Positions 7,527 to 16,757 of a stretch of DNA of 64,000 bases are shown here, piece after piece. The DNA is from Collibacillus ludicampi (GTDB lineage Bacteria; Bacillota; Bacilli; Tumebacillales; BOQE01). A program made the position numbers and the translations under genes. The notes under the pieces are model-generated. The model worked only from the letters and a program-made list of their open reading frames with translations. It searched no databases and was not told where the DNA came from. Position 1 is the first letter of the stretch. Every line of letters begins with the position of its first letter. The stretch spans positions 2,307,001-2,371,000 of the forward strand of contig NZ_BOQE01000001.1 of the NCBI RefSeq assembly GCF_023705585.1, in the 5' to 3' direction.

Positions 7527-7622
7527 TTGGCGTTTATTCTTTTTGCCTTCGGTGTTTTCGTGTTTGTAGGCCTTTTGTACGGATTGTACCGGTATACCCA
7601 TTATCTTTCTTCCGACAAATAA
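7527..7622 (+). CDS. 31-residue single-span membrane peptide, last gene of the oxidase operon
   Basis: TTG at 7527, with gagggaggg 6 bp upstream, encodes MAFILFAFGVFVFVGLLYGL and a short tail RYTHYLSSDK. It is one membrane helix with a polar C-terminus, the layout of tiny oxidase subunits such as CcoQ/subunit IIa-like peptides. It starts 18 bp after the subunit III-like gene and ends just before the operon terminator. Function is inferred from position only. Confidence 0.6.
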   Translation: MAFILFAFGVFVFVGLLYGLYRYTHYLSSDK

Positions 7623-7628
7623 AGATCT

Positions 7629-7661
7629 AAAATCCCCCTATTCGCGAAAGGGGGATTTTTT
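7629..7661 (+). terminator. Terminator of the oxidase operon
   Basis: aatccccc (7631-7638) pairs with gggggatt (7650-7657) and TTTTTT follows. It lies between convergent genes and may also act weakly on mntH. Confidence 0.85.
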
Positions 7662-7684
7662 GCGCACGTTATTCAGCAGAAGAG

Positions 7685-9034
7685 TTAATCAAAAATTGTC
7701 CCATACAACAGATAAGCATTGAGAACGGCGATCATGAAGGCAACTGTCCATGCCAGGAACTGCAGCCATCTCGGCGATACAAACTCTCCCATTTTACTTT
7801 TATCACTGGTGAATTGGACAAGCGGGATGACGGCGAAAGACAATTGCAAGGAAAGAATCACTTGGCTGAGAATCAGCAAACTCGTCGTTCCATGTTCCCC
7901 GTAGAGGCCAATGACGATCACGGCGGGAACGATCGCGATCAAGCGCGTAATGAGCCTGCGCAGCCACGGTTTTAAACGGATGTTAAGAAATCCTTCCATG
8001 ACAATTTGCCCAGCCAACGTGCCTGTCAATGTGGAATTTTGCCCTGAAGCGAGCAAAGCAACCGCAAACATCACACTGGCAATTCCTGACCCTAACAGCG
8101 GGTTCAGCAGTTGATAAGCATCCTGGATTTCCGCCACATCCGTATGCCCGGTCGAGTGAAAAGTAGCGGCAGATAAGATTAAAATGGCCGCATTCACAAA
8201 TAAGGCAAGCATGAGGGCAACGGTTGAGTCGATCGTAGCAAAAGTGATCGCTGATCTTTTGTCTGCGGATGTTTCATCATATCGGCGGGTTTGCACAATC
8301 GATGAATGGAGATAGAGATTGTGCGGCATAACGGTCGCTCCCAAGATCCCCAAACCGACATAAAGCATCTGCGGATTGGTGATCAATTGCGCGCTGGGAA
8401 CAAAACCGTGCAACACTTCACCCATGTTCGGTTTCGCCAAAAACAGTTCGAATCCGAAACAGATCATGATCATCGTAATCAAGGAAATCACGATCGCTTC
8501 GATATAACGAAATCCTTTCTTTTGAAGAAGCAAGAGGAGAAGGACATCCAGGGCGGTGATCAAAACACCGTAGATCAAAGGAATATGAAAAAGCAATTGT
8601 AACGCGATGGCCGATCCGATCACTTCCGCCAAATCACAAGCGGCGATCGCAAGCTCACAAAGCAGCCAGAGACTGATCACGACCGGCTTGCTGTAATGGT
8701 CTCGACAAGCTTGGGCCAAGTCACGCCCGGTAGCGATCCCTAATCGGGCAGACAAAGCTTGAAGCAAGATGGCCATCAAATTGGAAATCAGGATGACAGA
8801 TAAGAGTGAATATTGAAAAGATGAACCGCCAGCCAAATCGGTTGCCCAGTTCCCCGGATCCATATAACCAACAGCCACCAAGTAGCCGGGGCCAATAAAT
8901 GCCAGTAATTTTCTCAGAAAGCTTCCTTTTTGAGGAACATGTATCGTTTTATAAACTTCTTGCAAGCTTGGATTTGTACGATTCTGTTTCCATCCTCGAA
9001 GCTGAGTGAATTCTTCCTTAGCCTCGATGTTCAT
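7685..9034 (-). CDS. mntH: Nramp-family Mn2+/metal transporter
   Basis: This 449-residue secondary transporter imports Mn2+ (and often Fe2+) with protons. It has about eleven membrane segments. The metal-binding signature in the first helix is [13 protein letters not shown], and the sixth-helix [10 protein letters not shown] motif is intact. The N-terminal ~40 residues are a cytoplasmic extension. The start at 9034 is supported by aaagagaggg upstream. Two palindromes in the 170 bp upstream (9067-9080 and 9172-9199) look like MntR-type operators, which would repress the gene when Mn2+ is high. Confidence 0.95.
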   Translation of the reverse strand: MNIEAKEEFTQLRGWKQNRTNPSLQEVYKTIHVPQKGSFLRKLLAFIGPGYLVAVGYMDPGNWATDLAGGSSFQYSLLSVILISNLMAILLQALSARLGIATGRDLAQACRDHYSKPVVISLWLLCELAIAACDLAEVIGSAIALQLLFHIPLIYGVLITALDVLLLLLLQKKGFRYIEAIVISLITMIMICFGFELFLAKPNMGEVLHGFVPSAQLITNPQMLYVGLGILGATVMPHNLYLHSSIVQTRRYDETSADKRSAITFATIDSTVALMLALFVNAAILILSAATFHSTGHTDVAEIQDAYQLLNPLLGSGIASVMFAVALLASGQNSTLTGTLAGQIVMEGFLNIRLKPWLRRLITRLIAIVPAVIVIGLYGEHGTTSLLILSQVILSLQLSFAVIPLVQFTSDKSKMGEFVSPRWLQFLAWTVAFMIAVLNAYLLYGTIFD

Positions 9035-9066
9035 GAGAGACCCTCTCTTTCCTTAGCGCAATATTT

Positions 9067-9080
9067 TTTCCTACAGGAAA
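9067..9080. promoter_or_regulatory. Proximal palindromic operator candidate of mntH
   Basis: TTTCCT-AC-AGGAAA is a perfect 6-bp dyad 33 bp upstream of the mntH start, where a metalloregulator would block transcription. Confidence 0.45.
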
Positions 9081-9171
9081 CATTCGGGTAAAATAAAAAG
9101 TACGGCTGTTCGATGAACCACATCTTTCTACCATACAATATGAGCATAATACAAAAATTGTGCATGAGCAA

Positions 9172-9199
9172 CAAAAATTTTCCCTAGGGAAAATTTTTG
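9172..9199. promoter_or_regulatory. 28-bp perfect palindrome upstream of mntH
   Basis: The dyad is centred on CCCTAGGG and flanked on both sides by A/T tracts (core TTTTCCCTAGGGAAAA). The core resembles MntR/DtxR-type operators. No T-run follows on either strand that would make it a simple terminator. Confidence 0.55.
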
Positions 9200-9331
9200 T
9201 TTTCTTAGATGATGAATTTTGCAAAACATATTGAGGGTTCGTTCGGTTCGATCTCCGACGTTCACTTAAAACCGGAACGGCGGAGAGGATCACAACGGTC
9301 TGATAAGAGGGACAGACCGCGATTCTGCACT

Positions 9332-10600
9332 TCACATCGTTGAATGCTGCCTGTCCCCAAAATACTTCAGAACCCCGTGATAAATTCCGGATGCAAGCTT
9401 TTCTTGATAAGCGGGGAGGATACTGTTTTCTACCTCATCAGGGTTTGAGAGGAAACATCCCTCAATAAGAATGGAAGGTTGTTGATTGTGATGGAGAACA
9501 TACAGTTCCTCCTGATTCATTTGCTCTTTTGATGCACGGCTTTGCAAGGAGGCAAGCGCCTGCTCTTCTATATCTTTCGCCAGTGCTTTTGATGAAGCCT
9601 CATCATAATAATAAGTGATCGTCCCTGTGACGGATCGATCTTCCGGATACATATTTTGGTGAATACTAATAAAGACGTCCGCATGATTGTCGTTCGAGAT
9701 TTTGACACGATCGGCCAAAGAAACGAATTGATCATTGGTTGTGCGTGTCAGAATCACATGTGCACCCGCTGCTTCCAGCTTGCTCGCCAGTACGCGAGCA
9801 ACAGCCAAGTTGATATCTCTCTCGTAAACCGGTAAAACTGTACCGATCGCTCCGGTATCGGCTCCTCCATGTCCAGGGTCGAGCACGATCGTCTTTCCCT
9901 GTAACGGTCGCTCTGTTTGCAAGGGTGGATCTGAGATGCTTGACGCTTGGATCGTAGGGATACTGACTGTACCATATCCCCAAACGACTGACTGGGCCGG
10001 CACCCAGACGGAACTTCCGGTATCTACGGTGAGTAAATGTACCCAATCCCCACATACTTCCCTGGGCAGATAGGTGAATGTAGGATTGGCAGTACCTGTT
10101 GAAGAAAAAGAAAGGTCTGGGCCTGCATACTTGGGTGTATTCCATTTCACGTCCACAAGTTGCAACTGTTGCGGGTTCTTTTGTTTTTGTACAATCCAAT
10201 CCGCAATCCAACCTGTCTGTTCATTTCCCAGTCGGATTTGATCCCACTGTCCTTCATGTCCCAAAACGGGAAACCATGATTGTGCAGGGACTTGTAAGAG
10301 AATCGGTGCCGTCAGAGAAGGCTCTGTACGGATGTTTGATACGGAGTTTGTCATGATCCACTGATCATAACTTCTTATCGCATCCTGTGGTATGGGGTTC
10401 GTTTTTGGTGTGTCAGCCGGAAGCGATGCGTCGGAAGATTGATTCGTGGATGGATTTTGTGTAACCTGTTTCTGTGTATTTTGCGGTTGAATGTTTTGAT
10501 TGGGAAAAACGATAAGTGAACCATGTACAGGAAAAATTGGATTGCCGAAGAAATGCAAGAGCATCGAGGATATCAATTCCATACCCGTCAACCATTTCAT
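9332..10600 (-). CDS. N-acetylmuramoyl-L-alanine amidase with SH3-type wall-binding domain
   Basis: This 422-residue enzyme cleaves the bond between MurNAc and the stem peptide of peptidoglycan. After a weakly hydrophobic N-terminus and a Q/N/P-rich linker, a bacterial SH3 domain runs at about residues 75-135 (SVSNIRTEPS to TGWIADWIV), a second, degenerate SH3-like stretch follows, and Amidase_3 spans about 230-415. Zinc ligands are in LDPGHGGADTGA, VYERDINLA and ISIHQN; the catalytic glutamate is in LIEGCFLSNP. ATG at 10600 was chosen over a TTG five codons upstream because gggagtgg lies 7-8 bp before it. Confidence 0.9.
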   Translation of the reverse strand: MKWLTGMELISSMLLHFFGNPIFPVHGSLIVFPNQNIQPQNTQKQVTQNPSTNQSSDASLPADTPKTNPIPQDAIRSYDQWIMTNSVSNIRTEPSLTAPILLQVPAQSWFPVLGHEGQWDQIRLGNEQTGWIADWIVQKQKNPQQLQLVDVKWNTPKYAGPDLSFSSTGTANPTFTYLPREVCGDWVHLLTVDTGSSVWVPAQSVVWGYGTVSIPTIQASSISDPPLQTERPLQGKTIVLDPGHGGADTGAIGTVLPVYERDINLAVARVLASKLEAAGAHVILTRTTNDQFVSLADRVKISNDNHADVFISIHQNMYPEDRSVTGTITYYYDEASSKALAKDIEEQALASLQSRASKEQMNQEELYVLHHNQQPSILIEGCFLSNPDEVENSILPAYQEKLASGIYHGVLKYFGDRQHSTM

Positions 10601-10795
10601 TTCAACCACTCCCAAAAAGACATAACTTCAATTCTAGATTTGACGAAAACTTCACTCGATAAACGTTCATGTTTCTCTTCTCCTCATTTTCATCGTGAAA
10701 ACAAAGAGGAAATCATTTACTCTTATAGAATCTATCATGAGCAGGAGAATTGTCTCAGGAGCGGCACTCATACTAGGGATCCCTTTTAGATTTGC

Positions 10796-10801
10796 TATAA
10801 T
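10796..10801 (+). promoter_or_regulatory. -10 box of the sulfurtransferase gene
   Basis: A consensus TATAAT lies 27 bp before the start codon. No good -35 hexamer is visible at 17 bp. Confidence 0.5.
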
Positions 10802-10827
10802 CAGCCTGGTAAAGGAGCGAAACGGAT

Positions 10828-11661
10828 ATGAAGCAATCCAATTTTGTCAGTAGAGAATGGCTGAAATCCCATCTTGAAGACCCGCAGGTCGTGATCGTTG
10901 ATTGTCGGTTTGAACTGGGGAAACCTGAAGCAGGGAGACACCAGTATGAAAAAGACCATATTCCCGGTGCCGTTTATATGGATCTGGAAGAAGATTTATC
11001 CGGCCCAAAAGGAACGCATGGAGGCAGGCATCCCTTACCGGATTTGAATGAATTCGTCGAAAAAATCGGGAAAAAGGGAATTGATGAGACGGTAACAGTG
11101 ATTGCATACGATGATGGCGGCGAAATGGCCGCAAGATTTTGGTGGATGTTACGCTTTCTCGGCCATTCGAACGTCAAGGTGCTCGATGGAGGATACCAAA
11201 ACTGGGTAAAAAACGGCTTGCCCGTCACAGACGAAATCAGCGAACGGGCTCCGCGCAAATTTGTCCCGAATATTCAGAGCCATATGCTTGTAGATATGGA
11301 GTATGTGAAAAAGCGCGATCCAAAAAGCGTGCTCATCGATGCGCGTGCCGGCGAACGTTTTCGCGGTGACGTGGAACCGATCGATCCCGTAGCGGGACAC
11401 ATTCCCGGCGCCGTGAACTACTTCTGGAAAGAAGGTCTTCGTCCCGACGGAACATGGAAGACGAAGAAAGAACAGCAAGAACGCTTTCGCGATGTCGCGG
11501 CCGCTGATGAATTGATTGTCTATTGCGGTTCCGGCGTTACCGCATGTGCGAATGTCCTCGCATTGGAAGAGGCGGGATTGGAGAACATCAAACTATATCT
11601 TGGCAGTTGGAGCGATTGGTGTTCATACTCCGATAATCCGGTAGCGAAAGGTGAGAAGTAA
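10828..11661 (+). CDS. Thiosulfate/3-mercaptopyruvate sulfurtransferase (tandem rhodanese)
   Basis: This 277-residue protein has two rhodanese domains. The N-terminal one (about 5-125) is non-catalytic and contains VIVDCRFELGKPEAGR and HIPGAVYMDLEEDLS. The C-terminal one (about 150-270) carries the active cysteine in VYCGSGVTACAN. The CGSGVTA loop is the form shared by thiosulfate and 3-mercaptopyruvate sulfurtransferases, so the donor cannot be decided. Ribosome site aaaggagcg precedes ATG. It is monocistronic; the palindromic repeat locus follows. Confidence 0.93.
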   Translation: MKQSNFVSREWLKSHLEDPQVVIVDCRFELGKPEAGRHQYEKDHIPGAVYMDLEEDLSGPKGTHGGRHPLPDLNEFVEKIGKKGIDETVTVIAYDDGGEMAARFWWMLRFLGHSNVKVLDGGYQNWVKNGLPVTDEISERAPRKFVPNIQSHMLVDMEYVKKRDPKSVLIDARAGERFRGDVEPIDPVAGHIPGAVNYFWKEGLRPDGTWKTKKEQQERFRDVAAADELIVYCGSGVTACANVLALEEAGLENIKLYLGSWSDWCSYSDNPVAKGEK

Positions 11662-11737
11662 AAAGATCAAGCGTAACGAGGAATGTCCACAAATCCTCAA
11701 GACTTTCTAGGAATCACCCTGCCGCTAGCAGTGCAGT

Positions 11738-12098
11738 TTTACGAGTGCGTAATGCTTTGCATGAGAAAGCGACTTTGAAGGTCGTCTCACAACAATTGTT
11801 TATTATTCCATGCGAGACGACCTCCACGGAGCGCGAACACAAAGCATACGCCCACCTAACACACATTTTCAACATAGCCCTTCAAGCCGCAAGCGGCGCC
11901 ATCGAAGGATGAAAAGTTACTTGTACGGGAAGAGAGATTTAAGCTGCCTAATGCAACGAAGTGTCTTTTGGGTGGGTTGTATCGCTTTGCAGCGCAGAGG
12001 TGAGTTGAAGGTCGTTCCGCAACCTCTGTTAAGAATCCGGGCGGGACGACCTTCATCGAACCCAAGCGCAAAGCGATACGTCCACCCAAGCACTATCG
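11738..12098. repeat. Interspersed palindromic repeat locus: two hairpin modules around a conserved tail
   Basis: Module 1: the arm at 11742-11786 (..ATGCTTTGC..GACTTTGAAGGTCGTCTC) pairs imperfectly with 11809-11856 (GCGAGACGACCTC..CAAAGCATACGCCCACC) across a ~20-nt loop. Tail: 11886-11968, containing GAAGGATGAAAAGTTACTTG. Module 2: 11969-12021 pairs with 12037-12093 (both TTGGGTGG..GTATCGCTTTGC..GAAGGTCGT in the same sense after reversal). Tail plus the first arm of module 2 recurs collinearly, reversed, at 31895-32034. Short ORFs across it are by-products of the repeats. It fills the whole gap between the sulfurtransferase and carboxypeptidase genes. Confidence 0.85.
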
Positions 12099-12119
12099 TC
12101 TTAGAAGGAGGTTCATGAT

Positions 12120-13640
12120 ATGAAATCGCTGGAAACATTGGTGAACGAATTCAAGGAATACGTCAAGAAAATGGTTCATTATAATGAAGCGCTCTCTCTC
12201 ATGTTCTGGGATCTGCGCACAGGGGCACCGAAAAAAGGTGTTGCTGCACGGGCAGAAGCGATCGGTACCCTTTCGACAGAAGTCTTCAAAATGGCTACAT
12301 CCCCGCAAATGGAAGAATACCTCACGGCCCTTTCAGAACCAGGTGTCTATGAACAGTTAGATCGGATCACCCGGGGAATCGTGCGCGAATGCAAAAAAGA
12401 GTTTGACCGCAGCAAAAAAATTCCGCAGGATCGTTATCAAGAATACGTAGTATTGACGTCACAAGCTGAATCCGTTTGGGAGGAAGCGAAACATACGTCC
12501 GATTTCGCAATGTTTCAACCCTATCTCGAAAAAATCGTGGCCATGAATATCGAATTTATCGGCTACTGGGGTTATAAAGAGCACAAGTACGATACTCTAC
12601 TGGATCAATACGAGCCGGGCATGACCGTTAAGAAACTGGATGCGATCTTCGGTGAGTTGAGACGCAATACGGTCGATCTGGTGCAAGCCATCGTCCATTC
12701 TTCGACAAGCAAACCGGACGTCCAACCGTTCCTCAAATTTTACGATCCGTTAAAACAGCGCGAATTCAGCCGATACATCCTCGAAAAAATGGGATACGAC
12801 TTTCAGGCCGGACGGCTTGATGAAACGGTGCATCCGTTTGAGATCACATTGAATCAAGGAGATGTTCGTGTCACCACCAAATTCGATCCGCATGACCTGC
12901 GTTCCGCATTGTTCAGCACCATCCATGAAGGCGGCCATGCCCTCTATGAACAAAATGTGTCGCCGGAATTGGCGGGAACGCCGCTGAGTTCGGGAACTTC
13001 CATGGGCATTCATGAATCACAGTCCCGTTTTTGGGAGAATATCATCGGCCGCAGTTACGAGTTCTGGCAATGTTTTTACCGGGATCTTGTTCGCGCATTT
13101 CCCGCGCAGTTATCGGATGTCTCATTGGATGCGTTCTATCGCGGGATCAATGTCGTGGAGCCCTCTTTGATCCGCATCGAAGCCGATGAAGTCACTTACA
13201 ATTTGCATATCATGATCCGATACGAGATCGAGAAAGGACTGATTCAGGGAGACATTCGCGTGGCCGATCTGCCTGAGATCTGGGCGGATAAGATGAAAGA
13301 CTATCTCGGAATTGTCCCTAAGAACGACGCAGAAGGCGTCCTTCAGGACGTACATTGGTCGGGCGGCAGCTTCGGATACTTCCCGTCCTATTCGTTGGGG
13401 AATATTTACGCGGCTCAGTTTACACATGCGTTGGAAAAAGAAATGCCCGATTTCAAAGAACGGATCAAAAACGGTGATTTGCGGAGCATCAAAGAATGGT
13501 TGAGCGAAAAGATCCATAAGCATGGGAAACTCTTGACGCCATCCGAGATCATCCAAGCCGTCACCGGCGAGGAAATCAATGCGACGTATCTCGTCCGTTA
13601 CCTCGAAAACAAGTTCAAGCCTTTGTACCATCTGAACTAG
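12120..13640 (+). CDS. M32-family metallocarboxypeptidase (carboxypeptidase Taq type)
   Basis: This 506-residue cytoplasmic zinc carboxypeptidase trims C-terminal residues from peptides. The zinc motif HEGGH at about residue 268 (TIHEGGHALYEQN) is intact, with the downstream glutamate region HESQSRFWENIIGRS and DEVTYNLHIMIRYEIEKGLI typical of the family. Length matches the usual ~500. Ribosome site agaaggagg (12103-12111) directly fixes the start. It is followed by a strong terminator at 13674, so probably monocistronic. The upstream ~450 bp is the palindromic repeat locus, which must contain or precede its promoter. Confidence 0.95.
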   Translation: MKSLETLVNEFKEYVKKMVHYNEALSLMFWDLRTGAPKKGVAARAEAIGTLSTEVFKMATSPQMEEYLTALSEPGVYEQLDRITRGIVRECKKEFDRSKKIPQDRYQEYVVLTSQAESVWEEAKHTSDFAMFQPYLEKIVAMNIEFIGYWGYKEHKYDTLLDQYEPGMTVKKLDAIFGELRRNTVDLVQAIVHSSTSKPDVQPFLKFYDPLKQREFSRYILEKMGYDFQAGRLDETVHPFEITLNQGDVRVTTKFDPHDLRSALFSTIHEGGHALYEQNVSPELAGTPLSSGTSMGIHESQSRFWENIIGRSYEFWQCFYRDLVRAFPAQLSDVSLDAFYRGINVVEPSLIRIEADEVTYNLHIMIRYEIEKGLIQGDIRVADLPEIWADKMKDYLGIVPKNDAEGVLQDVHWSGGSFGYFPSYSLGNIYAAQFTHALEKEMPDFKERIKNGDLRSIKEWLSEKIHKHGKLLTPSEIIQAVTGEEINATYLVRYLENKFKPLYHLN

Positions 13641-13673
13641 AGCGAAGAAGATTTTGCGCTCCCGTTGAGAAAG

Positions 13674-13706
13674 AAAAGCTTTCGCCGTTTCGGCGAAAGC
13701 TTTTTT
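13674..13706 (+). terminator. Terminator after carboxypeptidase
   Basis: A perfect 13-bp stem aaaagctttcgcc / ggcgaaagctttt encloses a five-base loop, and the run continues into TTTTTT. Confidence 0.95.
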
Positions 13707-13782
13707 CCTTTCTATTTTTTTCATATAATCAAAGTGTTTTCGCTTTCCACACATCATTTGTACATCAAGGAGGTTTTCATTT

Positions 13783-15765
13783 TTGAAAAGAGGGGTAAAG
13801 GGTTTATTTTCGTTCAATGTGAAAACAAGATTGATGCTATCTTTTGCCATCATCTTGGTGATCCCAAGCTTGGTGCTTGGATGGTTCTCTTATTACACGG
13901 CGAAAAATAAAATAGCGACACAGATACAACAATCAGCCGATGAAAATGTCAAATTAATCAATCAGACGTTGGATCAAATGATCAATGCGAAAATCCAGGA
14001 TGTCAATTTCTTTTCCCAGAGGATCAAGGGGAATGAATTCAATGGACAGGAAAGCCCGCTTGTCCGCGAACAATTAAATGCCTATCAAAAGCTTCATCCT
14101 GAATTGCTTTCTACATATGTGGGGACGTCTACCGGTTTAATGATCCAGTCTCCCAAAATGGAGATCCCCAGTGGGTACGATCCCAGAAAAAGGCCTTGGT
14201 ACCAAGAGGCGATGAAGCAAAAAGGGAGCGTTATCATAACAGAACCTTACGTGGATGCGATGACCGGTCAGATCGTGGTTACGATCGCCAAATCGCTTGA
14301 GGACGGATCGGGCGTCGCGGCGGTTGATCTCGAACTTCAACATTTGTCCGAGTTGGTCAAACAGGTGAAAATCGGGCAGAATGGATACGCTTTTATCTTG
14401 GACAAGATGAGCAAAGTGATCGTGCATCCGACCATGAAACCGGGAACCCAAGCTACGGGCAATCAGTCAGATGTAATGTACAAACAGGATTCCGGTGTGT
14501 TCGATTATCTTTATGAGGGTCAACAGAAATACATGGATTTCGTCACAAACCAAACGACGGGCTGGAAGATCGCTACCACATGGTTTGCGGACGAAATTAC
14601 CGCAGCCTCATCGTCGATCCTGTACACGACACAGGCTGTCATACTTGTTTCGCTGTTGGCCGGTGCTTTGATTGTCTGGCTGATCATTCGCTCGATTTCG
14701 CGCCGCTTTAAAGAATTGAACGAAGCTGCCGAGAAAATCAGTCAAGGGGATCTTACAGAAACGATCCATGTCAAGGCGAATCATGAGTTTGACAAACTGG
14801 CCATGAGCTTCAATCACATGATCGCATCTCTCCGCGAGATTATCGCCCAAGTAAGGGAAACGGCTGACCATGTGGCTTCTTCTTCCGGCGAGTTGAGAGC
14901 GAGCGCCGAACAAACGAGCAAGGCGACGGAACAGGTCGCCATGGCGATTCAAGAGGTAGCCAACGGCACGGAGAATCAGACGCACAGTGCCGAAGAGAGC
15001 GCCAAAGCGATGGGGGAAATGGCCGCAGGAATCAGCAGGATCGCTGAAAGTTCATCGATCGTTTCAGAGGTAGCGTCTGAGGCGATGCTGCAGGCGGAAG
15101 AAGGTAACCGTTTTGTTCAAAACACGGTTAAGCAGATGAATTCGATCAGCACCTCCGTGAAACAGTCGGAAGAATCGATTTTGTTATTGGCGGAACGTGC
15201 GCAAGCGATTGGAAAGATCGTCGAGATGATCACGAACATCGCTGATCAGACCAGTTTGCTCGCACTCAATGCGGCGATTGAGGCGGCAAGAGCAGGAGAA
15301 TCGGGCCGCGGATTCGCCGTCGTCGCCGACGAGGTGAGAAAACTCGCTGAACAGACGGCAGAATCGACGAGACAGATCACCCATTTAATTGAAGAAACGC
15401 AAAAAGACACGAAAGCCTCAGTGGAATACATGGGACAAGTGAAAAAAGAAGTCGAATCGGGTCTCTCTGTGGCACAGGAAACGGAACAAAAATTCTCACT
15501 CATCTTCGAATCGATGAACCGAATCGCCGAACAAATTCAGGAGGTTTCCACTACCGCGCAACAACTTTCGGCCGGATCGCAACAAGTTGCCGCTTCCGTG
15601 GAAGAGATGGCACGCGTATCGCAAGAAACGGCGGCACATTCGCAAAATGTAGCGGCGATCACGGAAGAACAGTTGGCTTCGATGGAGGAAATCGGTTCCG
15701 CAGCCGAAAGTTTGGAAACCATCGTGGAAGAACTACAAAACCTCATGCAGAAGTTCAAATTGTAA
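13783..15765 (+). CDS. Methyl-accepting chemotaxis protein (Cache sensor, HAMP)
   Basis: This 660-residue chemoreceptor starts at TTG 13783, fixed by aaggagg at 13767-13773. It has a first membrane helix at about 18-38, an extracytoplasmic double-Cache-like sensor at 40-280 ([13 protein letters not shown] and [19 protein letters not shown] are the classic Cache motif), a second helix at about 283-305, HAMP to about 360, and a long coiled-coil signalling domain. The hairpin tip reads [38 protein letters not shown]. This motif family often senses amino or carboxylic acids, and the next operon is a cystine transporter, but the ligand is unknown. Confidence 0.95.
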   Translation: MKRGVKGLFSFNVKTRLMLSFAIILVIPSLVLGWFSYYTAKNKIATQIQQSADENVKLINQTLDQMINAKIQDVNFFSQRIKGNEFNGQESPLVREQLNAYQKLHPELLSTYVGTSTGLMIQSPKMEIPSGYDPRKRPWYQEAMKQKGSVIITEPYVDAMTGQIVVTIAKSLEDGSGVAAVDLELQHLSELVKQVKIGQNGYAFILDKMSKVIVHPTMKPGTQATGNQSDVMYKQDSGVFDYLYEGQQKYMDFVTNQTTGWKIATTWFADEITAASSSILYTTQAVILVSLLAGALIVWLIIRSISRRFKELNEAAEKISQGDLTETIHVKANHEFDKLAMSFNHMIASLREIIAQVRETADHVASSSGELRASAEQTSKATEQVAMAIQEVANGTENQTHSAEESAKAMGEMAAGISRIAESSSIVSEVASEAMLQAEEGNRFVQNTVKQMNSISTSVKQSEESILLLAERAQAIGKIVEMITNIADQTSLLALNAAIEAARAGESGRGFAVVADEVRKLAEQTAESTRQITHLIEETQKDTKASVEYMGQVKKEVESGLSVAQETEQKFSLIFESMNRIAEQIQEVSTTAQQLSAGSQQVAASVEEMARVSQETAAHSQNVAAITEEQLASMEEIGSAAESLETIVEELQNLMQKFKL

Positions 15766-15768
15766 ACA

Positions 15769-15799
15769 GGCGGGTATGTAACCCGCCGAACATATTTTT
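15769..15799 (+). terminator. Weak terminator after chemoreceptor
   Basis: ggcgggt (15769-15775) pairs with acccgcc (15781-15787). The T-run begins a few bases later (ATATTTTT). Confidence 0.55.
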
Positions 15800-15865
15800 C
15801 AGAAAATAAAGATAAATGAGTCGCATCCTGTTTACGTATAAAAGGAAGAGGTAGGAAACAAGGTA

Positions 15866-15894
15866 TTGACAAGGATACAATCTTGCCTTAGCAT
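15866..15894 (+). promoter_or_regulatory. Promoter of the cystine ABC operon
   Basis: A consensus TTGACA (15866-15871) and TAGCAT (15889-15894) are spaced by 17 bp, 46 bp before the start codon. Confidence 0.5.
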
Positions 15895-15939
15895 CACTTA
15901 TGTTAAAAGTCCAATCAGGAAACTAGGAGATGGAGAAAC

Positions 15940-16746
15940 ATGAAGAAAACGTTCATGAAATTCGTTTTACCTTTGGCATTATTATTTACGTTAACCGCTT
16001 GTGGAACAAATAATCAAGCGGCACCCAAAGAGGATACGGGTAAAAATTTGCTTGAACAAATTCGTGCGGAAGGGACCATTCGCGTAGGTACGGAAGGTAC
16101 GTATGCGCCGTTCACTTTTCATGATAAGGACGGTAAATTGACCGGTTTCGATGTCGATCTGATGACGGAAGTGGCCAAACGCATTGGTGTTAAGCCTCAA
16201 TTTGTCGAGACGCAATGGGACGGCATGTTTGCCGGATTGGATTCCAAACGTTTCGATGTCGTAGCCAATGAAGTAGGGATTCGCCCGGATCGCCAACAAA
16301 AATACGATTTCTCCGAACCCTATATCGTTTCCAAAGCGGTCGTTCTCGTAGCGAAAGACAACAATACGATCCATTCGTTTGCCGATCTGAAAGGAAAAAA
16401 AGCGGCACAATCGTTAACCAGTAACTACGCGGACATCGCACGGAAAAACGGGGCGGAAATCGTAGGGACGGAAGGATTCAACCAGGCGATCGATTTGATT
16501 CTTTCCAAACGGGCGGATGCCACAGTGAATGACAGCCTGTCTTATCTTGATTTGAAGAAACAAAAACCGGATGTGCCTGTCAAAGTTGTAGCTGAACAAA
16601 GTGATGGCTCAAAAAGCGGTTTCCTCTTCCGGAAAGGGAACAAAGAACTCGTGGATGCTGTAAACAAAGCGTTGGAGGATATGAAGAAAGACGGCACGTA
16701 TCTTAAGATCTCCGAGAAATGGTTTGGTACGGACGTATCAAAATAA
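15940..16746 (+). CDS. tcyA: Cystine-type ABC transporter, substrate-binding lipoprotein
   Basis: This 268-residue family 3 solute-binding protein has a lipoprotein signal (LFTLTAC with the lipidated cysteine near residue 21) and a mature domain that closely follows the TcyA/FliY pattern: IRVGTEGTYAPFTFHD, GKLTGFDVDLM, then FVETQWDGMFAGLDSKRFDVVANEVGI. The aspartate and arginine that grip the amino-acid ligand lie in GIRPDRQQKYDFSEPY. It is the first gene of a three-gene operon with permease and ATPase, each separated by 11-15 bp. Cystine is inferred from family resemblance. Confidence 0.9.
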   Translation: MKKTFMKFVLPLALLFTLTACGTNNQAAPKEDTGKNLLEQIRAEGTIRVGTEGTYAPFTFHDKDGKLTGFDVDLMTEVAKRIGVKPQFVETQWDGMFAGLDSKRFDVVANEVGIRPDRQQKYDFSEPYIVSKAVVLVAKDNNTIHSFADLKGKKAAQSLTSNYADIARKNGAEIVGTEGFNQAIDLILSKRADATVNDSLSYLDLKKQKPDVPVKVVAEQSDGSKSGFLFRKGNKELVDAVNKALEDMKKDGTYLKISEKWFGTDVSK

Positions 16747-16757
16747 GGGTGAACTAG

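Noticed and set aside
9018-9335. Minus-strand ORF between mntH and the amidase gene
   Set aside because: It runs through the mntH control palindromes and has no protein-like features.
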